Of a stretch of DNA of 64,000 nucleotides, positions 1 to 9,137 are shown in pieces (positions within the stretch are counted from its first letter, which is position 1; the number at the start of each line of letters is the position of its first letter). A program made the translations under genes and the position numbers. The stretch is from NCBI RefSeq assembly GCF_026210795.1, contig NC_089450.1, positions 3,534,001 through 3,598,000 on the forward strand. The letters are read 5' to 3'. The notes beneath the pieces were generated by a model that saw only the letters and a program-made list of their open reading frames with translations, made no database searches and had not been told where the DNA came from. This DNA is from Rhizophagus irregularis. Lineage: Eukaryota; Glomeromycota; Glomeromycetes; Glomerales; Glomeraceae.

Positions 1-1
1 A

Positions 2-280
2 TTAAGCCGAGTTAAAACTCCTGATAAAGCGATTTCTCAGACGAGTGTATATCCCAATGGTATTCTGTTGAAATTTGGAGAAGATTTGAGTTTTATCTAT
101 AGACACGGGAATATACATACTGATGAGCCAGATTATGGATTTGATGATGATATTATATGGCCTCATGTTATTTGTCACATTAAAAGTGATGGACTTTACG
201 AACAACCAACTATATTACCTGAAGGCAGATATGAGATTGATGCATGGGAAATATATAGGGTTACAAGAACAGATAAATAA
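2..280 (+). CDS. 3' end of an unknown protein (partial)
   Basis: The reading frame is open from the left edge of the window to a TAA at 278-280, giving at least 92 residues of the C-terminus of a gene that starts outside the window. The readable part is acidic and aromatic-rich (motifs GFDDDIIWPH and GRYEIDAWEIYRV) with no membrane segment or low-complexity tract. I do not recognise the family. An internal TTG at 68 is not a plausible start because the frame continues upstream without a break. An A/T-rich region with AATAAA-like strings follows. The real gene could contain upstream introns that cannot be seen here. Confidence 0.5.
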   Translation, partial: LSRVKTPDKAISQTSVYPNGILLKFGEDLSFIYRHGNIHTDEPDYGFDDDIIWPHVICHIKSDGLYEQPTILPEGRYEIDAWEIYRVTRTDK

Positions 281-882
281 ATAATATTATAATTAGATTT
301 GAATGTAAAATAAATATGTATATTAGAGTATCACATGATAATAAAGTTATCATGTTGTCTACCATTATCTGTTATAGATCAATATTTATAATTAAATAAA
401 TTATTAATTTTTTCCCCCAAAAAAAGAGAGAGAATCAGGTTCATAACCTGTTCAACCTGTTTTCATTATTCAAATTAATTGGTACGCGATGATTTCACGT
501 GAACTTCTTGTACTAAATAATAATATTACTATATTATTATATCATCCTAATTAAAAATTAAGATACGCCTACCATCTAAGTAAAAGAAGATAAAAAATGA
601 AACTATACCTTTTTAGTAAATGAGAAGATAAATTAAAAATGAAATTTTTCATTTTTAATAGATTTTTGAATTTAGTAAATGAAACTTTGATTTTTAATGA
701 ATGAGACTTTCATGTTGGTTAAATGAATGAATAAAAAAACTTTTATATAAAAGGTAAATGAAATTAATAATATTATGATTAATTCGTACAAATAAAATAA
801 TATATATATATATATAATGAGTAATTCTCATTTTTTTTTATTTTTTTATTATTAAGAAGAATTTCTTAACTTAAAAAAAATA
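281..882. promoter_or_regulatory. intergenic region, 5' flank of the kinase-like gene
   Basis: This non-coding A/T-rich stretch lies between the unknown gene end and the kinase-like gene. It holds several loose ATGAAAxTT-type repeats (about 595-770), a TATATATATATATATA tract near 800-816 and T- and A-rich runs directly before the ATG at 883. The TA tract is in the right place for a core promoter, but no specific factor site can be named. Confidence 0.3.
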
Positions 883-2037
883 ATGGATTCTTCAACGCAA
901 TCTATTATCAATATTATCAAAAAGGATAATTCTTTAAATGATGAGATCCTACTGAAAAAAACTATTATGAAAATAAAAAAATGTGAAAAATGTCAAAATG
1001 AATGTTTTAATTTGAAAACTTGTGAATTTTGTATTAAAAAATATTTGGAAGATAGATTTTTAAAATGGAGTTCCAATAATAAAGAAATTGATGAATGGAT
1101 TCAAAATTTTCAAAAAAATTTTCTTAAACCAGACTTTATTGTGGAATGGATACCTTATAATAATTTACAAGATATTCAATATGTAACTCAAGGAAGTTTT
1201 AATAAAGTAAAAGCAATATGGACGGAAGGAAAATATGAAAAATGGGATTATGAACGACAAGAGTTAAAAAGATTTGGACCACAAGTTGTAACTATTAAAT
1301 ATATAAACATGAATAAAGAACAATGGCTTCAAGAGATTAAAACGCATTTATTATTATCATCAACTAATTCGCCTGTTATACGTAGTTATGGATTAACAAA
1401 AGATTATGGTAATAACAATTATATGATTATTACGGAAATTATGCCATATAATTTTAAAAATTATTTGCAAGATAACATGAATTCACTTAATTGGGTTCAA
1501 AAATTTAAAATACTTCTTGATATAGCGGAATCATTAGGAAGTGTACATAATAATAAATTAATCCATGGAGATTTACATTCAGAGATCATAGGTTATTCCA
1601 CTAGTCGTGAAATTTGGTTGATTGGAGATCTTAGATTTTGTCGACCAATTGACAATCCATTAAATAAAAATTTTGGAACCATGCCATATGTTTCTCCAGA
1701 AATGTTAAAACAAGAACGAATGACCACAAGTTCAGATATTTATAGTTTTGCAATGATCATATGGGAACTATCAACAGGTGTTCAACCATTTGAAGATAAA
1801 CGATCAGAATTATCAGCAGAAATTATAAATGGATTGAGGCCCAATATTATGAAAGGAACTCCAAAATCTTATTCAAGATTAATGGAAAAATGTTGGGACG
1901 ATGATCCGTCAAAACGACCGGATATATTAATTATACAAAATGAAATTAAAAATATTTTAAATAATTATTTTAAAAATAATATGTCACAAGAAGAACAAGC
2001 AGAAATGAAATCAATAAATTATCTTAAAAGGAATTAA
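883..2037 (+). CDS. protein-kinase-like protein (TKL/RTK-like), probably catalytically impaired
   Basis: An intronless 384-residue ORF starts at an ATG that follows an A-rich leader. Residues 31-50 carry a Cys module (C34, C37, C47, C50), followed by the linker EWIPYNNL and a protein kinase domain at about residues 97-358. Visible kinase landmarks are a degraded Gly loop (TQGSFNKVKAIW), the VAIK-type lysine K139, a catalytic loop HGDLHSE with D230, a DFG position reading DLR with D249, a SPE (APE) motif at 271-273 and the late motif KCWDDDPSKRP. Two key positions are changed: the Mg-binding Asn after the catalytic Asp is Ile235, and the Gly of DFG is Arg251. HRD is also HGD. The fold is clear from established kinase motifs. 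That it is a pseudokinase is inference. Glomeromycotan genomes carry hundreds of relatives of this type, probably in signalling. Confidence 0.9.
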   Translation: MDSSTQSIINIIKKDNSLNDEILLKKTIMKIKKCEKCQNECFNLKTCEFCIKKYLEDRFLKWSSNNKEIDEWIQNFQKNFLKPDFIVEWIPYNNLQDIQYVTQGSFNKVKAIWTEGKYEKWDYERQELKRFGPQVVTIKYINMNKEQWLQEIKTHLLLSSTNSPVIRSYGLTKDYGNNNYMIITEIMPYNFKNYLQDNMNSLNWVQKFKILLDIAESLGSVHNNKLIHGDLHSEIIGYSTSREIWLIGDLRFCRPIDNPLNKNFGTMPYVSPEMLKQERMTTSSDIYSFAMIIWELSTGVQPFEDKRSELSAEIINGLRPNIMKGTPKSYSRLMEKCWDDDPSKRPDILIIQNEIKNILNNYFKNNMSQEEQAEMKSINYLKRN

Positions 2038-2428
2038 CATTAGGTCAGGTGATAGAATCAGAAATCTCGGTTATTTTTTAGTTAGTTAAAAACCAAAATT
2101 TCCAAAATTATTCTTTCTTTTGTTTTTTTTTCATTTTTTTCACCAAGGTTGACTAGAGTATGGCTATATTGATTGGTAACATGGCTGTTTTAACTAGGAT
2201 ATAATAAAGCATCATATGCAATAAATGCAATAAATTATTAAATTTTCGGTCGTATTATTATAATCACGTGTTTGATCTCCTCACGAATTTTATTTATAAA
2301 TCTTTTTACAAAAGAAAAATAAAACATTGGTTACTCCTCTCTGAAATAAGAAAAACAAAAGAAAAATAAAAAATATAATAACTTATTAACTGGTAATTCA
2401 AAAATTCTTAATATCATTAATTTTCTAT
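2038..2428. other. convergent intergenic region
   Basis: A/T-rich non-coding DNA separates the kinase-like gene from the 3' end of the minus-strand coiled-coil gene. It contains T-rich and A-rich runs compatible with polyadenylation from both sides. I see no ORF, RNA gene or inverted repeat of note. Confidence 0.35.
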
Positions 2429-3706
2429 TCATTTATCATTTGCCAATCTTTCTTCTAATTCAACTAATTTTTCAACATTTCTTTTTAAATTTTTCTTTAA
2501 TCCGTGAAACATACCACTTTTCCTATACTCGGTATAATTATTATACTTTAAAGGTAATTCTGGAATTAAACCTCTTTTAATATATTCTTCTAAATTTTGT
2601 GATAATATCATATTTTCTTGTTCAAATTCTAGTGTTAAATTTTTATGAATGAAAAGATTTATTAATCTCTGTGAATTATCATTCAAAGAATAAAATTTAT
2701 TTGTTTTTGAATATTGAATAAAATCACCAATTGTAAAATATTTTTCTAAAAGAGCTTTAAAATGCCTTAACCTAACTTTATAACCAAGAATTCCTTTTTG
2801 AACAATAATTTGTTGAATTTGAGAATGAAGAGTTTCAAGTATAGGAATCGTTTCTTGGTAATTATTATCGTGAATATTAATATTATCGTCGTGATTATTA
2901 TCGGGATTATTATTGTGATTATTGTCACGATTATTGTCATGATTATTATCGTGAATATCTTGAATATTATCGTGAATATTATCGTGAATATTATCTTTGT
3001 CGTGATTATTGTCGTGATTATTGTCGTGAATATTATCTTTGTCGTGAATATTATCGTGAATATTATCATGAATATTAGCGTGATTATTGCCCCGATTCGA
3101 ATTTACATCTTCAACATTTTTCGCATTATCTCCCAAATTCGAACTTGCATCTTCATTATCTTCCCAAATCGAATTTTTATCCTTCAAATTCGTCAACTCA
3201 TCTTGTAACATTTTATTTATAAGATTATTAATAATTCTTTTAATATCATTATTTAAAGTAATAAAATTTTCAGATTTTGTATATTGAATTAATTCATCAC
3301 GAGTGAAATTATATGATAAAACTTTAAAATTTCTTTTTTTAATAATTTTACCTAAACTTTCTCTTCTAATAATAATATTTTGAATTTTAAAATGAATTCG
3401 ATCAAGTTTAGAAGAAATATTTTCTTGTGATTCTTGTGATTCAACTTTTAAAGATTTTATAAATTTTGGATTATTATTTAAAATAATCTCTTTATCATCA
3501 TCATCATCATCTATAACATTATTAAATCGATTATTTGATTTAAATAAATAATAAAATTCTTGTTTAAATTTTTTAATATCTTGATCATTTTTATTAAAAT
3601 GGATTTCTAAATTTTCAACACGAGTTGATAAATCATTTATTAATTCTCTTTGATTTTTAATTTCTTTTTGATAATTTTCATAAAATTTCAAACAATTTTT
3701 TAACAT
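2429..3706 (-). CDS. coiled-coil protein with duplicated C-terminal module and His-Asp-Asn linker
   Basis: Intronless ORF of about 425 residues. The first ATG lies at 3706. The frame opens four codons earlier with TTG, so ATG 3706 is preferred. Residues 1-60 form a charged coiled coil with the motif RVENLE...NDQDIKKFKQEF. Two copies of a helical module follow, the first at about residues 105-190 (FTRDELIQYTKSENF) and the second at about 290-425 (FTIGDFIQYSKTNKF). They are separated by a long tract of IHDN/NHDN repeats. The second copy continues into YTEYRKSGMFHGL, a sub-repeat of the same pattern. The module also occurs in the gene at 8151-9137, and the coil motif also in the gene at 4106-5245. 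No known domain is recognised. A scaffold or oligomerising role is only inference from the coil. Confidence 0.8.
   Translation of the reverse strand: MLKNCLKFYENYQKEIKNQRELINDLSTRVENLEIHFNKNDQDIKKFKQEFYYLFKSNNRFNNVIDDDDDDKEIILNNNPKFIKSLKVESQESQENISSKLDRIHFKIQNIIIRRESLGKIIKKRNFKVLSYNFTRDELIQYTKSENFITLNNDIKRIINNLINKMLQDELTNLKDKNSIWEDNEDASSNLGDNAKNVEDVNSNRGNNHANIHDNIHDNIHDKDNIHDNNHDNNHDKDNIHDNIHDNIQDIHDNNHDNNRDNNHNNNPDNNHDDNINIHDNNYQETIPILETLHSQIQQIIVQKGILGYKVRLRHFKALLEKYFTIGDFIQYSKTNKFYSLNDNSQRLINLFIHKNLTLEFEQENMILSQNLEEYIKRGLIPELPLKYNNYTEYRKSGMFHGLKKNLKRNVEKLVELEERLANDK
2855..3085 (-). repeat. coding minisatellite, 12-bp IHDN units
   Basis: The minus strand encodes a run of four-residue units IHDN, NHDN and DKDN built from 12-bp repeats (plus-strand pattern ATTATTGTCGTG). 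All indels visible keep the frame, since unit lengths are multiples of three. The tract links the two copies of the C-terminal module and shadows into long false ORFs in the other frames on both strands. Confidence 0.9.
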
Positions 3707-4105
3707 TTCACTTCTCAAATTTTTTGGGATTAAAGAATTTATGAGAATTTAAAGGAATAAAATCAAAAATATTTACCCACACTTTCTTTTAATGAATCAG
3801 ATTTGTGACACCAACAAACAGGATTTCCGGAAAAACCTAAGCCACTGCGATCGTTAAAATTATTGTATATACATACTATATATGTATTATGTGTATCGAC
3901 TTTATTAATAAAATCTTTACATACATCGTGTATTTATATTAATAAAAATAAATATAAATATAAAAAAATAAAAATAAAATAAATAATACAAAATTTTTTT
4001 TACAAAGTCTTGAATGTTTTACAATGTTCCTCTTATTATTATTATTATTATCAAATAACGTTCCTTCACATAACTCCGCCCAAAATTTTTTACCTCCTAT
4101 CCTAC
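3707..4105. other. intergenic region between two minus-strand coiled-coil genes
   Basis: About 400 bases of A/T-rich sequence lie upstream of the coiled-coil gene at 2429-3706 and downstream of the one at 4106-5245. It holds a TATATATGTAT-type tract near 3865-3890 and TAAATATAAA runs that could serve as promoter or polyadenylation signals. No gene is seen. Confidence 0.3.
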
Positions 4106-5245
4106 TTACTTATATTGAGAAAGTAATTGTTGAGATTTACTATAATTAATAGTATTATTTTTATGATGTTCTACTAAATCATAAGGATGTAAAGAATTTT
4201 TGGTTAAAGAAGTAGTATAAATGTCAGATATAGAAGTACTAACAGAACTCTTTAAAGATATAGGAGCAGAAAGTTCTTTTGAATCTTTTTGTTTTGATTT
4301 ACTATCATCAGTAGTAGTATTGAAAGCATATTTAGTAAAATTAAAAGAAGAAATTCTAAACTTTTCATCTTGATTCTTTTGTTTCTGTTTACTTTCATAA
4401 GTTTTTAACCAAATAGCAGATGTACTATGTCTTTTCCTATGAGTTTGAATCTTTTTTTCTTTTTCTTCATCAACTTTTCCAACTAATTTAATCGGTAATA
4501 ATCCGTTATTTGCCATTTTAGAATTCCACCGATCCAAATTCTTTTTATCAATTTTATAACGTTGTTTCAATGTAGAAGAAACGTCAAGCCATTCTGAAGG
4601 TCGATCATATTTACTATTACCAAAATTAGAATCTTCATAATTATCCGTTTTAATTGAATCTCCAGTAGTTGATGAATCATCATCAGTAAATAAATCTATA
4701 GCAGAATCTGAATAACTATCTTTAATGTCATCATAATAATGAACATTTTCAATTGATAATCTATCTTTTTCAATTTCTATTTTATGATCTTTTAATTCTA
4801 TATTAACTTGTTTGGTACTTTCATTATCATAAATTTCTTCCCCAATTTCTGTTGTAATGGTAATTTTAGTTGGCATAGTAATATCAATTTCTTCAACATT
4901 TGCTATACCTTTCTTTACAATAATATTAAAGAGTGATTGAACATTTTTTTGAAGATTTTTAATATCTTGATTTTTATTATAAGATTCTTTTTCTAATTCT
5001 TCAATACGTGATTTTAATGATTGAATTATATTCTCCTTTTCTTTACATTGACAAGTTTCAATTTCAGGATATAATTTTTGTTCATTTTGTTTTTTAATAT
5101 ATTCTTGATATGATGTTTGAAATTCTAAACTCATCCGTTTACTAAAATCTTCAATTTCTTTTGCTTGTTTTTCTAAAATATGTGTTAAAGGATCTTGGTT
5201 TTCTATATTTTGTTTTGTTTCTTCAAAAGTTTTAGTAGAATTCAT
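4106..5245 (-). CDS. coiled-coil protein, related N-terminal coil
   Basis: Intronless 379-residue ORF with ATG at 5245 and TAA at 4106. Residues about 15-125 are predicted coiled coil, with two cysteines in CQCKEKE and then the motif SRIEELE...KNQDIKNLQKN. This matches the coils of the genes at 2429-3706 and 8151-9137 in order and spacing. A Ser/Asp/Thr-rich acidic stretch follows (about 175-215, DSAIDLFTDDDSSTTGDS), then a basic region with EWLDVSSTLKQRYKIDKKN and KRHSTSAIWLKTYE, and a Ser-rich tail. The shared C-terminal module of its two neighbours is not seen here. I do not recognise the family. It may be a nuclear or scaffold protein, which is inference from charge pattern only. Confidence 0.8.
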   Translation of the reverse strand: MNSTKTFEETKQNIENQDPLTHILEKQAKEIEDFSKRMSLEFQTSYQEYIKKQNEQKLYPEIETCQCKEKENIIQSLKSRIEELEKESYNKNQDIKNLQKNVQSLFNIIVKKGIANVEEIDITMPTKITITTEIGEEIYDNESTKQVNIELKDHKIEIEKDRLSIENVHYYDDIKDSYSDSAIDLFTDDDSSTTGDSIKTDNYEDSNFGNSKYDRPSEWLDVSSTLKQRYKIDKKNLDRWNSKMANNGLLPIKLVGKVDEEKEKKIQTHRKRHSTSAIWLKTYESKQKQKNQDEKFRISSFNFTKYAFNTTTDDSKSKQKDSKELSAPISLKSSVSTSISDIYTTSLTKNSLHPYDLVEHHKNNTINYSKSQQLLSQYK

Positions 5246-7273
5246 TTTTTTTTCAATTTGAGATTATTTCAATTATTATATTTTAATTATATTTTAATAT
5301 ATTTAATTCTGTTTTTAATTTTGTTTTGTTATTGGTTTTTTCTTTTTCTTTTTTTTTTTCTTCAAGAAAAAAAAAATCTGAGACGCCGAGAAAGGGATTT
5401 TTATATTATATCATACAGTTATATAATATTTATGCTTATTTAAGTAAATATGGGGCGTTTTTTTTTTCGGGCGTTACTGAATATGCATGGTAATGATCAT
5501 CAGGTAATATTCTGATTGGATAATATTTTACCAGAAATGTATTAACGCTTAATAAGGGTTAACTGTTAATATTACTTATATATATATTATATATATACGC
5601 CTTAAAAACCATTAACGTCAATCAATCATGAACTAAATTTGAATAATAATAAATAATAAATAATTCAACTCATATACCTAATATATGGTACCGTTATATT
5701 GTTTTATATTAAATGTTTAATATGTAAAAATAATTTCATTGTTTGGGGGAAATTTCCATACATAATTTGCGTCACTTTTCGCGCACGAAAAAACTGAGTG
5801 AATCATGTGCAACAGAAAAAAATCATGCAAATATGCATATATCACGTTATACATATGTCATAAACAAACAATCGAAACAAGGGGTTCATCATATTATCAT
5901 TTTTGATAACCAGTTATGATGTGAATAAAAGAGATGTGCTTTTAACGAGCAACATTGTAACATTCTTTGTGTTTCCATCCTTTATTTTAACCTACGTAAC
6001 ACAGACTTATTTTAACTTCTTTTTAAACAAAATTCCCCGAAAAAACTCACGTGAATCAATTAACGGGCCGGCTATTCCCGATATCCGAGAACAATGAGAG
6101 TACAAAGGCATTCTAAAAATATAAGAGTACAAAGGTATACATTTTATAATATTATATTTTTTTATAAATTTACGGCCGAGCCAAGGAAGAGCCAAGGAAT
6201 TTTCAATTTTTCATAATTTCGCCGTATCAAGTTTTCGAAAATTCTTCATAGCATATACAGTATAAATTTTTGCATAAAAAAAGTTTCCTGTGTAAAAAAG
6301 AAACAATTTTGGTCCGTTTGCCGAGGTAACTAATATATATATATATAAAGGTTTTTTTTAAGAATCTAAAAATTTATTTCTCTTGGCATTTATGTTCAGT
6401 CTAGAAATGTCATTTTGTGATTAGGGTAAGCGGAGTCGTACAAACTATTCTATATTAAGGTTGATAAAATTGACAGTTTTAGCTTGGTTTCACCAAACCT
6501 TTTATGACTTTATAAAGGAAGTTAAAAGAGGCGCTTTAAAATTAAAGTAAAATTTTAGATACTCTTAATTCTTAATACGCTTAAAGAAAATAAGTAAAAA
6601 TCCTTAAAAGTTATTCAGAGAGGTTTGTATATTAATTTGTGAAATGAATTTTTTTTAATAACACTAGAACGCGTTCTTTTAATAAAAGATTTCAGTGTTA
6701 GTAATATACAATATAGCATTTAATAACATCTAATAGAACCGTCATTTGATTTTGGCATTAATTCAAATAACTATTACATAATAAAGTTTTGTTATATAAT
6801 GATAAAAATTTTATTATAGTTTATTAAAATCTTAAATTGTCTATATTATTAATATATACAAAAGTACATCATAATTCAGCTTAAAGGTAAAGTCGTAAAA
6901 AATTTTTTGACGAGCGAAAAAGAAGCCCAATATTTTTCTAAGACATGTTACACGAAATGTGTGGCTGTCTGGCTTTGATGAAGATTATTTTTGAACCAAT
7001 CATGTTTAAGATCCGGGTCTTACTCTACTATGACGTGCGGTGACTAATAGAATTAGTACCAATTTCAACATGTTTAATGGTGGAACCGAAGATTCGAAGT
7101 CTCGAAGATCGTCCAATAACTGAGTTATTGTTCGGTCATTAAAAAACCTAATCGATTGAACAATAATAGATATTTATATCAACATTACATAATTGTTTAT
7201 CCATCTCGATCATTATATTACTATGATATTCAGAAGATTTAAATTACTGTACATATAATAAATATTAAAAATA
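5246..7273. other. intergenic region, no gene supported
   Basis: About 2 kb of A/T-rich DNA between divergently oriented coiled-coil genes (4106-5245 minus and 8151-9137 plus). It contains a TTTTTCTTTTT tract at 5340-5360, a TATATATATATTATATATATA tract near 5578-5597 and a TATATATATATATA tract near 6335. Short ORFs at 5903-6097 and 6007-6195 overlap on opposite strands and look random. Around 7080-7135 are small hairpins such as CCAATAACTGAGTTATTG. Nothing here is recognised. Confidence 0.35.
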
Positions 7274-7482
7274 TAATCCCCTATCGCACTATTAAAGTGT
7301 CACTCATGATCACCTTCATACTAATTTTTGAAAATTGCGAGTGATTAGCTGAGTTTATAAATGACCGGGAATCTTCGTTTAGTTATTTCCCGGTCTCATA
7401 TAGATAGCCGGGAAATTACTAATTTTAGTTTAAAATAGTTAAAATAGTTAATATTTAATGAGTGACACGCTCCAGGGGATTA
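7274..7482. mobile_element. MITE-like element, TA target site, TAATCCCCT ends
   Basis: Ends TAATCCCCT at 7274 and AGGGGATTA at 7482 are perfect inverted copies. A second inverted block, GTGTCACTCAT (about 7305-7315) against ATGAGTGACAC (about 7457-7467), lies inside. The outer TA on each side fits a TA target duplication, as known for Tc1/mariner-type elements. The centre holds a third inverted pair, GACCGGGAA against TTTCCCGGTC. There is no ORF, so it would be non-autonomous. Confidence 0.65.
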
Positions 7483-7485
7483 CCC

Positions 7486-7570
7486 ATTTATTTCTTGGGA
7501 AGGAAAACAATAGGGCTTTTTTCCCTTCGGGAAAAAAACCCTATTATTTCCAACTCCCCATGAAATAAAT
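7486..7570. repeat. 85-bp near-perfect palindrome
   Basis: The two arms of about 41 bases are inverted copies with a few mismatches around a TTC loop; the core reads AATAGGGCTTTTTTCCC, loop, GGGAAAAAAACCCTATT. Outer arms ATTTATTTC and GAAATAAAT also pair. It lies directly beside the MITE-like element ending at 7482. It may be a tiny foldback element or a strong RNA hairpin. Confidence 0.75.
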
Positions 7571-8150
7571 AATACAAATCCTGCTCCGTGTCATTTTGTC
7601 CGACCTTATTAACAAAAAGATTTAATGAAACAAATAATAACATTCTAATAATAATAATCAGGTAATAATACGCGAGCGCAGCATAAAATCAGATTTGATT
7701 GGTCTGATGAAGAACTGAATTTACAATTACTGAATGACATCATGAATATTCATCAGGCAATCATTTCTGATGTTTTTATATTACATAAAAAAATGAATAA
7801 CATGTACAATATAATATATAAAATGATAACAAAAACGTCTAAATATATCAACAAAAGCAAAATAAATAACAATAAATAAACGTTGTTATATTCATATGAA
7901 AAAAAAAAAAAACATTTAACAAAAGCTAATAGTACTTTTACACATATTCTGGTTTTTTTTTGGAATTCATATGATCAGCGGCTAAAAATTATCCAGAAAA
8001 ACCAACATTCACAAGTTTAATAAATCCTTATATAGAATTGGGAAGCTTTGATCTACAATATAACATTTTACGTATAAATAAACTGTGTAATTGAACGGAT
8101 TGTAAAAATCTCTCTTTTTTTTTTTTCTATTTTAAAATAAATAAATAATA
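7571..8150. promoter_or_regulatory. 5' flank of the coiled-coil gene at 8151
   Basis: Non-coding A/T-rich sequence. The last 60 bases before the ATG are a long T run, then TATTTTAAAATAAATAAATAATA. No specific motif is recognised. Confidence 0.3.
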
Positions 8151-9137
8151 ATGGAAACGCAAGAAATTGAACCTTCCGCAACACCTTCTATTCAAAATAA
8201 GGATGTTATTCAAACTGAGACAGTAATAAATGTAAATGATGATACTTCGAATACTTCGAATGATACAATAAATAATAAAATTTATAATTTATACGAGCAA
8301 CATGTAAAAAAATTTGGAGAATTTAGAAAACAAATTAATTTACTTTTGAAAAATCTTTTTGACGATTGTTTTAATAATCTAAATAAGAATATTAAAGTAG
8401 AAACAGAATCTATTGATTCCAATAATGTTATTGATGTGGAAGATTTTCGTAAGAATCTTGAAGAAACGTTTATTTCTCAATCAAAAGAAATTAAAAGTTT
8501 GGATGCTCGTATAGAAGAATTGAAATCCGATTCTATCGTTAGAGATCAAGATATTGAAAAATTTAAACAAGAATTTGATACTTTCAAAAAAAAAAGTCGA
8601 TCATTACTTAAAACTACACCAACGCAAAATAATAGGGAAAATAGTTCTTTGATTATGAATGAAAAAGAACATAACGAAAAAGAAAATTCTATTGGCGGAT
8701 CTTCAACATCTCAACAATCTGATAAATCAAAGAATAAAAAAAGATCAAATAAACAAGTTCACAGAGAAATTTGCCAATATGTCAATAAACATAAGAACAA
8801 ACCTAAGAAATATAAAGATAATACTTTTAAATATTTAAGAAGTGATTTTACTATCGAAGATCTTTTAAAATACGAAAAATCGGTATCATTCCATTCATTA
8901 GACGATAACGTTAAAGAAAGTGTTAGATTATCAATTAATGGATTGCTAAAGGAAGAATTGACTTTTAGGAAAAGGGAGTTATCACAACCTATTAATGTTT
9001 ACATAGATAGAAATTTAGTTCCTTCATTACCATCAGGTGTTAAAAGTTATAATGAATTTCAAAAAACTAGAGAATTTGATTCATTATCCGACAAGATCAA
9101 AATAGGAATTGGGAAATTGATTTTAATAGAAAAATGA
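8151..9137 (+). CDS. coiled-coil protein sharing the repeated C-terminal module
   Basis: Intronless 328-residue ORF with ATG at 8151 and TGA at 9135. It has an acidic, Thr/Asn-rich N-terminus. A coiled coil at about residues 90-155 contains ARIEELKSD...RDQDIEKFKQEF, matching the coils of the two minus-strand genes to its left. A polar, basic linker follows (QQSDKSKNKKRSNKQ), then at about residues 210-328 a module with FTIEDLLKYEKSVSFHSLDD and YNEFQKTREFDSLSDKIK. Those two stretches follow one pattern (short helix, KSxxFxSL, K/R-rich helix) and match the module found twice in the gene at 2429-3706. It is clearly a divergent paralogue of that gene. Function unknown; no catalytic motif is seen. 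Confidence 0.85.
   Translation: METQEIEPSATPSIQNKDVIQTETVINVNDDTSNTSNDTINNKIYNLYEQHVKKFGEFRKQINLLLKNLFDDCFNNLNKNIKVETESIDSNNVIDVEDFRKNLEETFISQSKEIKSLDARIEELKSDSIVRDQDIEKFKQEFDTFKKKSRSLLKTTPTQNNRENSSLIMNEKEHNEKENSIGGSSTSQQSDKSKNKKRSNKQVHREICQYVNKHKNKPKKYKDNTFKYLRSDFTIEDLLKYEKSVSFHSLDDNVKESVRLSINGLLKEELTFRKRELSQPINVYIDRNLVPSLPSGVKSYNEFQKTREFDSLSDKIKIGIGKLILIEK

Noticed and set aside
2767-3208. Long ORFs on both strands of Ile/Val/Thr-only composition
   Set aside because: They are other-frame readings of the 12-bp coding minisatellite in the minus-strand coiled-coil gene.
5903-6195. Two overlapping ORFs of about 60 residues on opposite strands
   Set aside because: No domain, no start context, and they overlap each other; they look like chance frames.
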